A DNA stretch of 64,000 nt from Anaspis maculata (Eukaryota > Arthropoda > Insecta > Coleoptera > Scraptiidae). The notes beneath the pieces were generated by a model. That model searched no databases, was not told the DNA's origin, and saw nothing but the letters and a program-made list of their open reading frames with translations. The DNA lies in the NCBI GenBank assembly GCA_949128115.1, contig OX421961.1, positions 129,149,050 to 129,213,049 on the forward strand, read 5' to 3'. The translations under genes were made by a program, and so were the position numbers. The stretch's first letter is position 1; every line of letters begins with the position of its first letter. Below are positions 12,922 through 27,900 of this stretch, in pieces.

Positions 12922-15900
12922 CGAGTCCGTGCAGAAATTAAGACGCTGTACTCCTTCTCGAGAATTGAAACAAGAGTCTTGGAACTTTTTTCCGATTAAT
13001 AGCTGATGTCTCCAAGGGTGGCCAATGGGCACTATTTTTGTTATCCATACATCGTTATCATTATTCTCAAAAAACAGAGATCTCCTGTGCACTTCGATGA
13101 AGTTGAACTTCTCCTCGGGAAATAAAGCTACAGCCGTTGAAGATTGAACTTTATCCGGTGGATAGCTTAGGTCCTCAAGGACCAAATAGGCAGGTTGGCT
13201 TTCATAATTCGGCCGCCATCTTGGCTGCCATATTGAAATTCCTTATTAGTGGAACGATTGTCATGAAACTTGAAACTCACCCTTGTCTAGTATGATCATT
13301 CTTATTTTCAAGCCAAATTTTATGATTGCCCCACCATCTTGGCCGCCATATTGAAATCTCTTATAAGTGGAAAGATTTTCATGAAACTTGAGAGTTACGC
13401 TTGTCTCGTACGATCATTTCTATTTTCAAGCTGAGTTTCATAATTCTGCCGCCATCTTGGCCGCCATATTGAAATCTCTTGTTAGTGGAACGATTTTCAT
13501 GAAACTTGGAACTTACCCTTGTCTAGTACGATCATTTTGATTTTCAAGCCGAATTTTATGATTCTGTCGATATTTTGGCCGCCATATTGCAATTTTTTGC
13601 CCAAGACGGTAGAACCCTAATCACTTAACATCTTGCGTTCACTAATCCTCCAAAAAGGAAGTGCGCTACTGAGCCTCATGCCCATGAGGCATATTCGCTT
13701 GTTTATCTTTCCAACCATTCAAGCTATTTCAATAAAACTTGATAGTTTTATGTTTTTGATCACTCCGAGTCGACCAACGTTGGCAGAAATTTTCCAGGCC
13801 TTCTGGATGTCAAATTATGATAGTCAACTTTGGTTTTTCTTATGGCCGCCATATTGGATTTTTGCACAAATAGATAGAGAAAAAAATTAGCTTTCCGAAT
13901 TTGTAACCAACATGTTATTTTTATGACATTTTAAGCGTCAAATTTTGAAATTCTCGTAAATTATTGACAAAATCGGGAATGCTTTGAAAAACAATTGGAA
14001 TATTATCAATAGTGTCAATAGCAACAACAAAAAAGTGACAGATGGTGTGCAATTGACGTATCTAACTTCTTAATCGTGTTTTGTGCTTGTTTGTACCGGT
14101 GGTTCATAAATTGAATGGGTCAAGGGTGTCTGTGAGTTCAAAACCGTCTGTCGGAACTAGCATATCGTTCTTGTTAAAGTTTGACAAATTTATTAGAAAA
14201 GGAGTAAGGATTACCCTAGTTTCGACAGACGTTTTTGAATTCACAGGCACCCCTGACTCATTTAATTTATGAGCTCTCTGTACAAACAAGCACAAAACAA
14301 GATTAAGAAGTTACGGCTCGATACCAGGTTGGGGCTGAGACCGCCGTAAGCGCCGTTACCATAGCAATGGCGGATACCAACCAATCAGACCGCGCTGTAT
14401 TTGGCGAGTTACGCCGTCACAAACTTCGCGCCTGCAACTTGGTATCGGGCCCTTAGATACGTCAATTGAACACAATCTGTCTATTTTCTGTTGTTGCTAT
14501 TGATAATATTTCAATTCTTTTTCAAAGCATTCCCGATTTTGTCAATAATTTACGAAAATTTCAAAATTTGACGCTAAAAATGTCATAAAAAGAACATGTT
14601 GGTTACTAATTCGGAAAGCTAATTTTTTTCTCTATCTATTTGTGCAAAAATCCAATATGGCGGCCATAAGAAAAACAAAAGTTGACTATCATAATTTGAC
14701 ATCTAGAAGGCCTGGAAAACTTCTGCTAACGTTGATCGACTCGGAGTGATCAAAAACATAAAACTACCAAGTTTGATTGAAATAGCTTGAATGGTTGGAA
14801 AGATATAAAATAATTTCTGAAATCAAAATTCTCAGTTTTTTCGTGATAAATCGTAAACTAATCAAAATATTCAAAGTTTCTTTTCAGATTCTCAATCGCC
14901 ACAAAAATGCGCAACTTTTTTCTAATTTAACCGACCTCGTATCTCTTACCGTTTCCAAGATACTAATGGTGAGCATCGAAATTTTCACCACCCTGTATAT
15001 ACCAAGATAAACACATAGCAAGATACAAGGGGGCACCAGGGCTCCAGAATATGAGAAGAAGAAGGTGTCTGGCAGGGCTCTGCACAACACAAGACACAAA
15101 AGGGGTTACTGGAGTTTCGAAAATTGAAAGAAGACACAAAAGGCTCATCAGGGTTCTAGACGACACAAGAAGACACAGGGGGATCCACTGCAAAAGCTTC
15201 TGAGAACACAGCGAGATAATGCAGCAAAACACAAAGGCTTGCTACCCTCCACGAGAGCTCAAGAACAATAGGAAGAAAGAAGACACAAGAGGGCTCATTA
15301 GCGCTCAAAACGAGAAAAAGGCACAATGTGGCTCACCATTAGGTTTCGAAACGCTTTACCATTGGAACTCCAAACGCCTCAGTAATATGAAATAGAAGGC
15401 CCAGTAGATCTTTAGGTTACAGAAAAAGACATCAAGGGGCTCACTATAGTTCTGAAAGTCACAAAAAGACAGAAGGGGCTCATCGGAGCTTTAAAAGACT
15501 GGAAGAAGCAAGAGGACCAAGCAAGAGGGCGCTCCAAACAAGACATGTGTCCATTAGGGCTTCAAATGGCACAGCAAGATAAACACAACAAGACACGTTC
15601 CAGCAGTCAAAAGAGACAGAGACGCAAAAGGCCCATCCGGGCTTTAAACGGCACAAGAAAAACACAAGGGGCCTAATCTGCTGGGGCTTCAAACGATACA
15701 GCGGAATACAACGTTGCACAAAGTCAGTGAGCCACTAGAGGTGTCAGAGCACAAAAAGACAAAATGACCCAGCATAGTCCGGCACAACATAGGCCATAAA
15801 AAGGCTCACTTGAATTATAAAAGACATAAGAGAACATAAGGCTTATCAGGACTCAAAATTAATGCTCCAAAGAAAATATAAATATACAATGAGATCTAGG

Positions 15901-18900
15901 TACTGAAGCTTCAAACGACACAGCGGAATAAATACAGCAAAGCAAAAAAAAAGAAGGTCGAGAGAGCTTCGAAACACAAGAGAACAAATAATAGCACATG
16001 AAAACATCAAAGAACTCATCATGAAGTTCCGGAAGTCACGAGAAAACGCAAGGCCTCATCAGGGCTTGAAAGATACAAAAAGTCCATCAGAGCTCCAAAC
16101 AAAAAGACACTACAGGGCCTCAAACGATATGGTGAAACAGAAATATGTACAGTAAGAGACAGAGCTGCGGATCAGAAGAGGACAAAATAGGGCGGTGTTG
16201 AACACAAGAAAGGTCACTGAAGTTACGGAAGTAACAAACCACAAGAGGCTTTTCGGGGCTCAAAACTTTTTCGCCTTTGGCTTTTTTAAACTTCAAATGA
16301 GACAATAAGGCCTCGATGAGGGGGTCCGCTAGAACTTCAGTAGCAAGAGAGACAAAGTAAGATACTGATAGGATAGGCCATCAGTACTTCGCAACACAAG
16401 ACAAAACTGGAGCTTAGCTAGGGATGGCAACGATATATCGATATATAAGAAATATCGATATATTCCTTGCAATATATCGATACAAATATCGATATATTTC
16501 TGGATATATCGGAAACTGTCCGACTCGACTTTGTCACGCTTTTCGTACGTAAATTATTAAATATTCGAGGCTGAGCTGTGACTCTGTTAATGAAATACAG
16601 GAAACTACGCTTCGCTGGCAGTACTTGGCAAATTTTGCAGAAGGCACTGATGCGGTGACCAAGTCTGGAAATCTTGAACCCTTCGGAATTTTCTAACGAT
16701 TTAAATTTAGTTTGTTATCAGAAAATTATAAAAAACAAGCTTTTTCCTGTCTGTTTCATACTATTTGCTTTTTTTTATATTCAATCCTCCCTAAACATTA
16801 TGCACATCGTGATTCGTGAGCTACAGCTGCACCATCTATCGAACGTAACTTATACTCGGTGATTTCTCGGTTCTTGGAATCACCGAATTTTAAAACAGTT
16901 TTCATATTTAATGACAATATGGTAGCAGAAGAGTTTCGAAATGGATGTGAAAAATGGCATTACCCTGTAGTTTCTATATTTGAAAATAGCTGGTACGATT
17001 AACCAGGCGGTACGATATACCCTACTCTACCCTACGTTTAACACGTTTTATCGTTCAGTTCAACATTTATATTAAAAATTTGCAAAATATATCGATATAT
17101 GGAAATATCGATATATTTCTTGCAATATATCGAATGTATCGATATATAGCTTGCGATATATCAAATGACCGATATATCGATATATTTCAACTTTTTGCCA
17201 TCCCTAAGCTTAGCAGAGGAACAACGCAATAAAAATGTTCATTTGGCCTCCTTACAAAATATAAAGACCCAAAAGGACGTGATAGGGTTCTACACATCAA
17301 TTTAAATGATATAGCAAGTCACAGGGAAGCAAACAGGACTCGGTCATCACCGGTCCCACTGTGCGCACAAAGGTCCAGGATGCGCCTTTTGTAAAATCGA
17401 AGGTCACCTTGAAAATAATTGCTTCAAGGAGCAGCATAGTTAAACAACGTTTAGACCGAACATTAAACAGGTCACTCTCATCAAAAGTAACGCAACGAAA
17501 TTTCATGAAACTGCAAAAATTGAACAACAAATTTGTTGAGCCTGGATTTCAGCTGCAGTTGAACATCTTCAGTCTAGAGAAAAGCGTATTGTTGTTGGAA
17601 TTTGTGGGCCAGAGTACACAGGTTGATTGCTCAGTATTCCTGTATATCACGTGATAAATGATGTTTGGGTAGCACTGAGGTTCTGATTGGCCAAAATTTC
17701 ACAGAAAACGAGCACATTGTGTATATCAGGGTAGATGATGATCTACTTTCAAAACCAAAAAGTTCTCTTTCAAGAATTGTTTCTACTCAAATACGTCATG
17801 GCTCAATTTCAACAAAAGATCGTACTGATTGCAACAACAGGTTGGCCGAGTTTCCCACGATCCTCTTTTCTAGTCTGGGTAACCTAAAACCAACTAATTC
17901 TGTTTCAATGTTGATTCAGCTTACATCATCTGAGCCTGTACTTCTTGCAGTGAGAAAGCCATTAGTACTGGAAAAGAAAAAGACACCTCTTGTGCAACAA
18001 TTCAAAAATTTCTTGGTGCAGAAATTATTCGAGATAGTTCCACGCCGGATGCAAGTGCATCTTTTTTTTGTGAACAAGCTCAATAACAAGAAACGTCTCT
18101 TTACTGATTACCAAGAACTAAACATAATTACTGTGGAAGACAAGCTCCGTTCAAGTCACTAATTGAAGAGGTCATCAAAGAGCTTGCCGACATCAAATTT
18201 TTCACCACGCTGGACCACGCCTCCGGTTATTATCAGATTCCAATAGCTGGAAAATCTATTCCTCGCACAGCTTTTGTGACTCAAAAGAGACACTATGAAT
18301 TTGTTACAGTATTTTTTGGTCTTCCAAACTCTCCAGCCGTCTTCCAATAAATATGATTGGGATTGATCAATCTTTGCGACAGTTCAAAGTCATTCCTCAC
18401 TTCCCTCTAAAACGGTCGAGGAAGGGTTGCACCTCTCGAAATTAACCATCCATTCTGATGAACAACGGCCCTACACTCGGTTTGTTCAAATTTGAATTTT
18501 TGCAAACAGAAATAACATCCCTTGGTACAGCCATCTCCCTAAATCAAATCAAATCCAATCAAATGGTATCGTGACCCCGTAAAAATTTTATCTAGAATTT
18601 TTGGGCCTTGTAATTTATTTTCGGAAATTTGTTTCAAAATTCGCCACTTGAAGAACAATGTTGACGAACCTTCAACGAAAAACGCTAAATGGCGATGGCC
18701 CCTATCCAGCAGCTTTTCAGGGCTTCTAACGATAGAAAGGGGCTCGTTACTGCTCCAAATGATACATTTAGGCTCAATAAGGAGTCCCAAGGCTTCAACA
18801 GCAAGATAGACAAATAAAGATACTTGGAGTTCACCGGGGCTTCGGGGGACAAAAACACAAAACAGGGGCCCAGCAGAAGAGCAACACAATAATAAAATAT

Positions 18901-21900
18901 GAAGAGGCCCATCAGGCGTTCCTATACCAGATATAAAGACCCCAGAGGGCCTACTAGGCTTTTCAACGACACATCAATATAGGTAGTACTATTGACATAG
19001 CAAGTCACAAGGGGGCAACCAATGCGTTGGGATTAAATACAAAACGGATCTCCTAACAACACAAGGAAATATATATATTAGGGGACTAGCTATTTCTTTG
19101 TCCAACTATAGATAAATGGCATTAGACATGCAAATGTTGCCAATCGTCAACCAAAGATAACCTAATATACCCTATGGAAAGCAACACAACACAAAGAAAA
19201 CTGCAGTTAGTTCGTCTTATCAGAAAAAACAGTTGAGTACGTATAAATTGCTGATTTTCAAAGAAAGATTCCACTACAGCGAAGTAAATAGCACTGTTTC
19301 AGTAATGGTATCGATCAATAATTGTTGTGGTTATGTGGTTAATTGACAACTGACGTTTGAGGCGACGTTTCAACCTTCAGCTGACGTGACAGCCGACATT
19401 GCATGGCGGCAACTTACCTACCTCATGAATAAATTAATCCTCTAAAGCATCCTACATGGATGCGCCATTTTCGCAAAGAAGGTGAATCGCCTACAGGTAC
19501 AATCATCAACATTATGAAAAGTGACAATTTTGGCAATAATAACTTCCCCGAGTCCCCCGTTAGAATGCTCCATTTTCGTTCTAGCAGAGAGAAAATAATT
19601 AGCAGTGCAAATCAAAACTTCTCTTGTTACGCCTGCCTGCACACGGTGGTCTTAATAAGGCTGCAAATTTATCAAATCATCAACAATTATTCGATAAACA
19701 AGTCACTTGTTCCACCGCAACAGTGTACGTTAGCGATATGATCCAGTCTCGGCCATTGTTTAGTCGAGAGCAAGGTTCAGAGGAACAAATAAGAAAAATA
19801 TTTACAATATCCAGAAAAGGTGCGGTAGCGCTACCTATTTTCGGAAACGCTGCATCCCACATGCGACAGCATCGCCTTACTTTATTACATTTTTTTTAAA
19901 GCGATGGTTACCATTAAAAAAAATTATGCAAAATCCGACCGTAAAACCAAGTACTATAGAAAATTTATGAGGTATACTGCGCCGCACATGCAACATTCAA
20001 GAACGGGATCCTGGGATTTTAAAGCAACCGAAATCCAGTATGGGCATAAATTAGCTTTCTTTAATAACATGAAATATTTCACAAAGTCGTATAATACCTA
20101 TATTCGTTGAGAATTACTTGATAAAAAAAAAGTGTTTCGCTGGTAGGTCCCACCTTATTGTCGCCGATCTTTTCAGTGTTACACATTTTATTACAACCAG
20201 TACAGTTTGGGCCGCACGCATTCTCATACAATGCAGAGTTTTGGCATTCAAAAAGTTACAATTTCAGTTCGAAATTACCTAACCCTTTGCGGCCGTGGGA
20301 AGTCAAAAACCAGTCCGTGGGAAGCATGCATGCGCTCGTACGGTGTGGTCAATAATAATTATTGTCTTCTGTCTTCTGCAATTTTGCAATTGCTCATATG
20401 ACCTGTTTTAAACACCAGACAGCTTTGTTTTTACCAAACAAAACACCAGCGTAGGTATTTGATAATAAATAACACAATACTTTTTATTTATCATTCACAC
20501 CTGATGTTTTTTTTGTTGTAAAATGATTTCCAGTCCAGCTATCTGCATCTCAAGTTTTAAAAAAAAATTGTTATCTATTACGTTAGATACTACATACCAG
20601 AACATGAAGAAAACAAGTGTGATGCGATAAAATTCATTTGCATTTCATGTAAACTGAATAGTTCCAAGAAAAATGTCTGATGATGGCATTCACGTTTTTA
20701 TCGAAGACACGTTCCATTAGCATTTCACAGACAACGGGTTTAGAATTATTGTCGGCATAGGACTTCTCAAGAATCTAATCATACATTTTTATTTAAAATT
20801 TTTTCTCTGCGTTCCACTTGTTTTCGCTGCCGTAAAGGCGACAAATTTTCAATTCTTTGTCGATGCAAGTCTTGAAATACTATTTTCCGTAGGTGTGTAG
20901 TCACACTGCGAAATCGCTGGTGCCAAATGCAACAAATTATTATTTTTTTCTCATTCTGATCCAATCAATAAATTACTAAACAGACAAAAATCGGAAATGT
21001 GGTAGAAAAGCATTTCTAGAGAGTTCAGTATGGACAGAAACTACGCCCAGATGGATAGGGATAATCTGAAATATCCCCCTTTTTGAAATGGGGATATCTG
21101 GGAAGAGTAACCGGTTTCAAAAAAACCGACGATGCCTAATAAAACTGTTACCTTGAGCTTCCTTTGGCTTCAAGATGCCACATCAAGCCACCTCGTCTTT
21201 TATACCACGTCATTTTATACAGGACAGGTGTCAAAAAAAATTGATTGCTAAAGGGTCATTTTGTGAATTTCTGCAACTTTTTTGGAAAAAAATCGCAAAT
21301 TATTTCTCATTTCATTTCTCAGAACGGCCCTGGTAATATTTCGGAACGGCATTTTTGTCCAGGAGTTATAGGAAAAGTAGCGAAAAAAAGGAAACCCAGC
21401 CGGATTTTTGTATACAGGGTGTTTGCAAACTTGGGGTAGAAAATTGAACCGCAGTTACAGAAATGCTTCAAAAGTATAAGAAAAATGTGGGGAAAAATTT
21501 AGGGTTTTTATTTTTGAAAATATGGAGGGTCAATAGATGGTACCCCCTCTATTTTCGTTATTTTGAAACGATTTTTGGAAGATTTCAGTAAATTCTTCTC
21601 AACAGACCAAAAATCAAAGTTTTTGAACCTTTGAATGTGTTTTGTGAATTTATTGACTATACAGGGTGAGTCGTAAATCCTGCAAATCCAGTTTTCTCCA
21701 AAAATGGATGCAGAAAATCTCATATGGGAACTATATGTGTTATTTTTGCTCTACATCAGTTTTATAACCTCTAGAACCTTTCACGGGCATTTTTTTAATA
21801 ATAAATTTTTATGATTTATGACTCACCCTGTACACTAAATAAAATTACAAAACACATTCAAAGGTTAAAAAAATTTGCTTTTTGGTCTGATGAAAAGAGT

Positions 21901-24900
21901 TGCCTAAAATTTTTCGAAATAATGAAAATAGAAGAGGTAGAAGGACCACCTTCCGACCCTCCGTAATTCCGAAAGTGAGAATCATACATTTTTTCAACAT
22001 TTTTCTGTCACTTTTGGAGCCTTTCTCTAACGGCGGTTCAATTTTCTACACCAAGTTTGCAAACACCCTGTACATATAAGCTCAGTTAAACATGTAGCTT
22101 GACATACTGAAACTCCTCAAGAATCCACTGTGAGCTTCGGCCGTTGTGGCCTCGAGAAAAACTTAAGGATCAGTTTTTCGCGTTTATGAACAATAGGTCG
22201 CGGGAACAAAAGGAAGGGGGTATGGTATGATGTTATTTTCACTAGTACGTACTTGTTGATACAATTTTCTCAAGTTGTGAAGTTGCAATAAATATATAGA
22301 TAATTTATTCAACAATTGTCGCTTTATCATAAAAATTAATGTGCCAAACTCAAGATTTAACTGATAGTCCGGTGGATTAGCGCCTGAACTATGCATTTTG
22401 TGATAAAGCAAAGGGCTTCTGGATTTACATACTTGAGACTGAACTTGACAATTCCAGAAATGGCGCCAACGAGTTTGGTGTGGCAGGTGACCTCAGGAGT
22501 CATCCAGAGCTGTAAAAGAACCAAAATCTTCCATGTTCCTCGAAGGCACCCAAATACATCATACTTCGATGCCCTGATACCCTATGGGCAGGAATTGACA
22601 AAATATGCCGATGCTTATCACGTAAGGGGGCTGAGGAAAAGGCATTTCTGTCTTTGAAACCGATTTATGGTTTTCATCAATCCTGAATGAATATGAAGAA
22701 GTTTGGTATCATTTTCGACTAAAATCGACGTTCTGAGTTCGAATAAAGTGTTCAAATTACGTTAGAAACATGTTTGAACAAGTTTGTATGAAAAAACACG
22801 CTTTTTTGATATTTAACTTTAACCTCATGGTTTTCATTCCTCACCATAGGCATTCCATTTATTCTTGCATATTCAGTTACTTCCAACTTTTCTTCGACTG
22901 AAAAAGATGCATTAGATATGCTTCTCATCTTTACAAGCTCATAGAAGTGTCTGGTCGCGAGGGCGGTTTTGCGTCAACACGGCACCTGATAAGTGACGCA
23001 TGCTTCAATTTAAAAACATGTTGCGTCATAAATAAAGGCTCGATTGTACGGTTTCTAACTTTGTCTTGCAGAGGAAGAATTGTTCCTCCTTATAAAAGCA
23101 ACAAACATGATATCGGAGCTGTATTGCATGCACACTGTGACTTTTCGTGTGAGGGTGCGTCAATTACAGTGTTCAAAGTTACTATTTATAAAATAACTTT
23201 CGGAACAAATCCTTCTAATCATCTTGTAAAAACAGAAGACATATCCAGTGTATGTTTTTCATCATTAAGAGACCTCAGACTGATACAATATATAACAATT
23301 TCGATTCCAGATGACTTCGAAAATTGATAAACCTGCAGTAAAAACTTGGATATTTTCCCTGATTTTTTTCTGAATTGAAATACCGAGTAATGCGATCCAA
23401 TAAGGATACATCGATACTGCATTTTGGGTTGGGGCAACGAATTTTCTCATGTGCGAACCTTATACCAATAGGCATCATTTGACCCGCAGCATTTGAAATT
23501 TTGTCAATAAGGAGGCGAATGGGGGCCCTTCAAACTTTGAAGATAAAAGAACTTTCACAAAACGACCATTGAGTATCATCATGTGTCATATAGGAAGCTT
23601 ATGAGTCTATCAGAAATGTTGGTAGCAATTGCCGCCGTGTTTGTTTTATTCTCCAAACTTGAAAAAAAAATCTTTTGTTGAGGTTAAGAATCCTGTTTTT
23701 CCTTTTTGACAAGGAAAGGATAAATTCATGATGTTCTATTGAGTAACCAACCAAATCACATCCCGTGAGTTCAATTCCCTGGTAGAAAAGTGCCCACGAG
23801 CACATTTTGGAACACATATGTGCACCATGGGGATGTGCCCAATGTACCCTTGTGCACCATGAGGATGTGCTCAATGTTCCCATGTGCATCATGAGGATGT
23901 GCTCAGAATACAGGGGGATCTGCCCAACGTGCTCATGTGCACCAACCATAGTCACATCCCCATGAATACATTGAGCACATCCCCATAGTGCACATGAATA
24001 CGTTGAGCACATCCTCATGGTGCATATGAGTCATCATCACATCAACATCAAATAGCACCCCAAAGGTACTAGGGATATGTAATAGCCTACCTGGAAGCTG
24101 TGAACAATCTGTATCACCCTGTAACCTACAGACTGTGAACAATCTGTAACACCCTGTACATAACAAGAGGCAGAAAATTATAGATAGGTAACTAATATTC
24201 TGGAATCTTCGTGAAAATTGACGATGAAAAGTTTTTTTTTGAGATCATTGCAAAGAGAAAGGCCCCAAAAAAGGGTTGTAATGTCGCGGAACACCCTGTA
24301 TATTATGGAATTAATTATTGCTAGTGAGCAAGAAACGAACAATGAACAAGAACAGAAATCAGAATAAAAGTCTCACGAAATGTGTAAGATGCTCACTGAT
24401 CTATCAGACTAAAATAAAAATCAATTCCTCCTCAAGAACAGGCCATCAACATGCTTGATTTCGATGCTAACTCTACAAGCAACACAAATAGGACAGCTTC
24501 CAACAAGAAAGGCTGCAACACGATAAAAATAATTAATTTGTGATCGTTTTCGAGCTTTTAAATAACGGCAACGAAATTTTTGTTCTTCCATACTTACGGA
24601 TGGCTCCTGAGGTCGCCTGCCACACTAAACTCGTTGGCGCCAATTCTGGAATTGTCAAGTCGAATCTCAAGGACGTGAATCCAGAAGCCCTTTGCTATAT
24701 CACAAAATGCATAGTTTAGGCATTTTTTGGCGCTAATCCACCGGACTATGAGTAATGTCAAAAACAAGCGTATCTCTACAGCGGTACTTTGGCACCCCCT
24801 CAGGCGCATGCGCTGGCAAGAGGCGCTTCGTTCTCGGCTTCGTTGTGCCTGCGTGCCTGCAACGTTGCCATAGCGGGTGCCAAGGTGACGGTTATGTTCC

Positions 24901-27900
24901 CGCGACCTATGGCACTTGGGGAAAAAGTACCTCAAGCAACATTGTTGGGAATTTTATTGTCTACAAGAAAGGTTCAAACATATTTCATCGCCAGTCCACT
25001 CCTTCTCTGTCAAAACACAAGAAATTCGGTTTCGAATGTCAAAAAACCTAGACTTGAAATTTTCCAGCAAATGCAACAACAGATCACGAAGGTAACATGG
25101 GAGTGCCGAATTTGGATGATTTATTCTCACATACCATACCAGAAGAGTGTTTTAAGCAAGAACAATGAGGAAAAGAAGCAGGGGAAGACCTAGAAGAACG
25201 TGGTGTGATGAAGTGCGGAGGGCTGTGGAAAGGAGGAAGAGACGATGGAGGGAGCGACTCGGTCGGTACAATATCGAACAGGATGAAGAGAAATATGAAG
25301 AGAAGAGACCCCAAGGAGTACTTGACTCCAAAAACCGCCTTACACTTGTAAGGGTAAAACAGGCGAAAGGTTTAAGTAAGTAAGTATTGTTACATAGTGC
25401 ATGTGATCAACTCTACATACTGACGATAAACTCCACGCACTGCTGCAGGATGATAAGCCCTGCAGGAATGTACTAGAAGGTGAAAGAATTGGGCATAGAA
25501 CGATCAGGAAATGGGCCAAGAAGACTGACATACAGAGGTATGCAAGAAGCAGTTGGTAATAATCATGATAATAAAATAATTTTGCAAAAAACGATCGACT
25601 GCCCCTGCTGCATAGGCAATCAGGAATACAACCATACCAAAAATTAGAGCTGACGGCACACCACAGGGACCTGTGGGCGGAGCTGAACAGAAAAACAAAA
25701 ATCGTTTTGGACGAGTCCGTGTGTTGAAATAGGGGAAGCAACACCGTTAGCTGGAGTGGTAGACCATTACCAGGTCACAGGCGAACCTAAACTTCCACTG
25801 CAAATCTAGGTCCACTACTAAATGAACTCAGTTCGCGCAGTTAGGCTCCGCCCACAGGTCCTTGTGGTGTGCCGTCAGCTCTAACATAGAGTAGCCCACA
25901 GAAGAAGAAGCAGACCTGGTCAAATGGAATTGGTAAAAAAACATGTGGGGACAAACCGCAATTCCCTCACCCAGGTTAACTTGAAATTCTATTTGGAAGA
26001 GAATAGTCGAGAATAGCTTTACTATTCCTACATGTACACAAGACATTTCTTGTAAGCTTCACGTAAGAAAGACATTTTGTATATATATTTTTCCTTTTTT
26101 CAAATTCATCCTTATGAAACATGCTATACAGGCTGTTTCGCAATTACGGTTACAAACTTTTAGAGGAGATTTCCCATCAAAAATGGACTAAGAAAAATAC
26201 AACTTTGATGTCCTAAAATGCTTCGTTGAAAAGTTACAGGGTGTTCAAGTTGACCTTTTAAAATCGATTTTTTGACATAACTTTTGGACCGTTTAACCGA
26301 CTTTGTTCAAATTTGGAATGAAGTTAACTGAAATAGATCTCTATCGAATATTGACAACGCGTTTCGAGAAAAAATTTCAGAGGCGTAGGCAATGGAGGTG
26401 TTCTCATATTCCCTCCCCTAGCTATAACTCTTGCAAAATTTTGATAAGAGGCTTCGTTTACGAGATATTTGGGTTTGAATCATTGGAAAACATCTCGAAG
26501 TCGCCACTTTCTAGGGCCTAGAGATTAAAATTCAAAAAAAAAACTCATGATTCGTCAACTGGAATAAGTTTTTTGGGTATTTTTAGTTGATAGAACACTG
26601 TTTTTTTTTTGCTTGAAAATATAGAGTTTCTCAGGAAAACCTATTTGGGTCCTGGAAAGTGGCGATTTTGAGATGTTTTCCAAAGTCTCAAACCAAAATT
26701 TCTCCAAAATGAAGACTCTAATCAGAATTTTGCAATAGTAACCTTTTTCTTTAAATTGAACGTAGTATTCAAAAATTTGAACTATTGGAACCTAAATATT
26801 TCCAAAAATATTCAGGAGGGTGGAAAATATGAAGAAAAGAGGGAGTATTCTCTATTATCTTCGCCCCCAAAAATGTTTGATGAAATGCATTATTATTGTT
26901 GATTGGAGACCTGTTTGAGTAAACTTTGATTTGAGTTTGAATGTACTCGGTTGAACGGTTCAAAAATATTAAAAAAACTTTTTAAAACACAACTCTGAAG
27001 GACTGTATCCTTGCCTGTATCTCCGTTATTATACATTTGCGAGAATATTATGTTCATTAGAAAAAGTCCCTTATTTTTCATATTTTCATCTCCCTGAGAG
27101 TTTTGTAACGGGACACCTGTATGCAGGGTGTTAGGTACTGGTTATTACAAACTTTGAGGGATGATTTCCTATGAAACATGAGGTCAAGTGGAAACAGAAC
27201 TCATGGTCCTGTAATGGTTCATTAAAAAAATACAAGGTGTTGAAGTTGACTTTTTTAAATCGGTTTTTCACCGTGACTTTTGAACCGTTGGACCATTTTG
27301 ATTCAAATTTGAACCAAAATTCACTCAAATAAATCTTCATCTGATAATATTACCGTGATTTATCAAAAATGTTCATAAGAGGTAGATAATAGGGACTAGG
27401 GAGAGTGCCCTTTTCTCCCCATATTTTCACCTCCCCTCGAGCCTCCCATGATTATTTCTCAAAATTGTTAATGTTTTCGGATTCTACATTCAATTAAAAA
27501 AAGCTGATTTTGTAAAATTTCAACTGGAGGCTCAATTTTTGGAATATTTGCGTTTTACTCTGGAAAACATATCAAAATTGCCACTTTCTGGAGTTCAAAT
27601 CATTTTTCTCTGAAAAAAAAACCGATTTAAAAAAGTCAACTTCAACACCCTGTATCTTTTTAGGAAATCATTTTAGAACCATGAGTTTCATCTCCATTCG
27701 GCCTAATTTTTGATAAGCGATCATCCCTCAAAGTTTGTGATAAGTAGTGCACAACACCCTGTAGGTATATCGCAAAAAAAATCACTTGGCACCATTAGGC
27801 TGTCAAGAAAATTTTGATAATCCTGAAAATTTTTGAGGTCAGGATTTTTTGTGAATTATTATTCTCAAATATTTGCAAAATGATCTACTACTATGGTCTT

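Larger units (their letters stand above)
11549..14995. mobile_element. TA-flanked element with ~550-bp terminal inverted repeats
   Basis: The ends are TA-CAGGGTGGTGAAAATTTC and the inverse GAAATTTTCACCACCCTG-TA. The left arm (11549-11737 plus 13704 to about 14066) and the right arm (14453-14995) are inverted copies. The left arm is split by a Helentron-like insertion at 11738-13703. The core holds a smaller palindrome and a TTA-flanked MITE. It sits inside the 40-bp satellite, so it inserted after that array formed. No transposase is visible. Confidence 0.82.

Noticed and set aside
12868..12925. A regulatory (GTCT)n tract of independent origin
   Set aside because: It also occurs, as a shorter tract, at the matching place in Helentron-like copy 2, so it belongs to the element.
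23821..24034. A CRISPR-like array
   Set aside because: Units are 32 bp without unique spacers, they switch orientation, and the DNA is eukaryotic.
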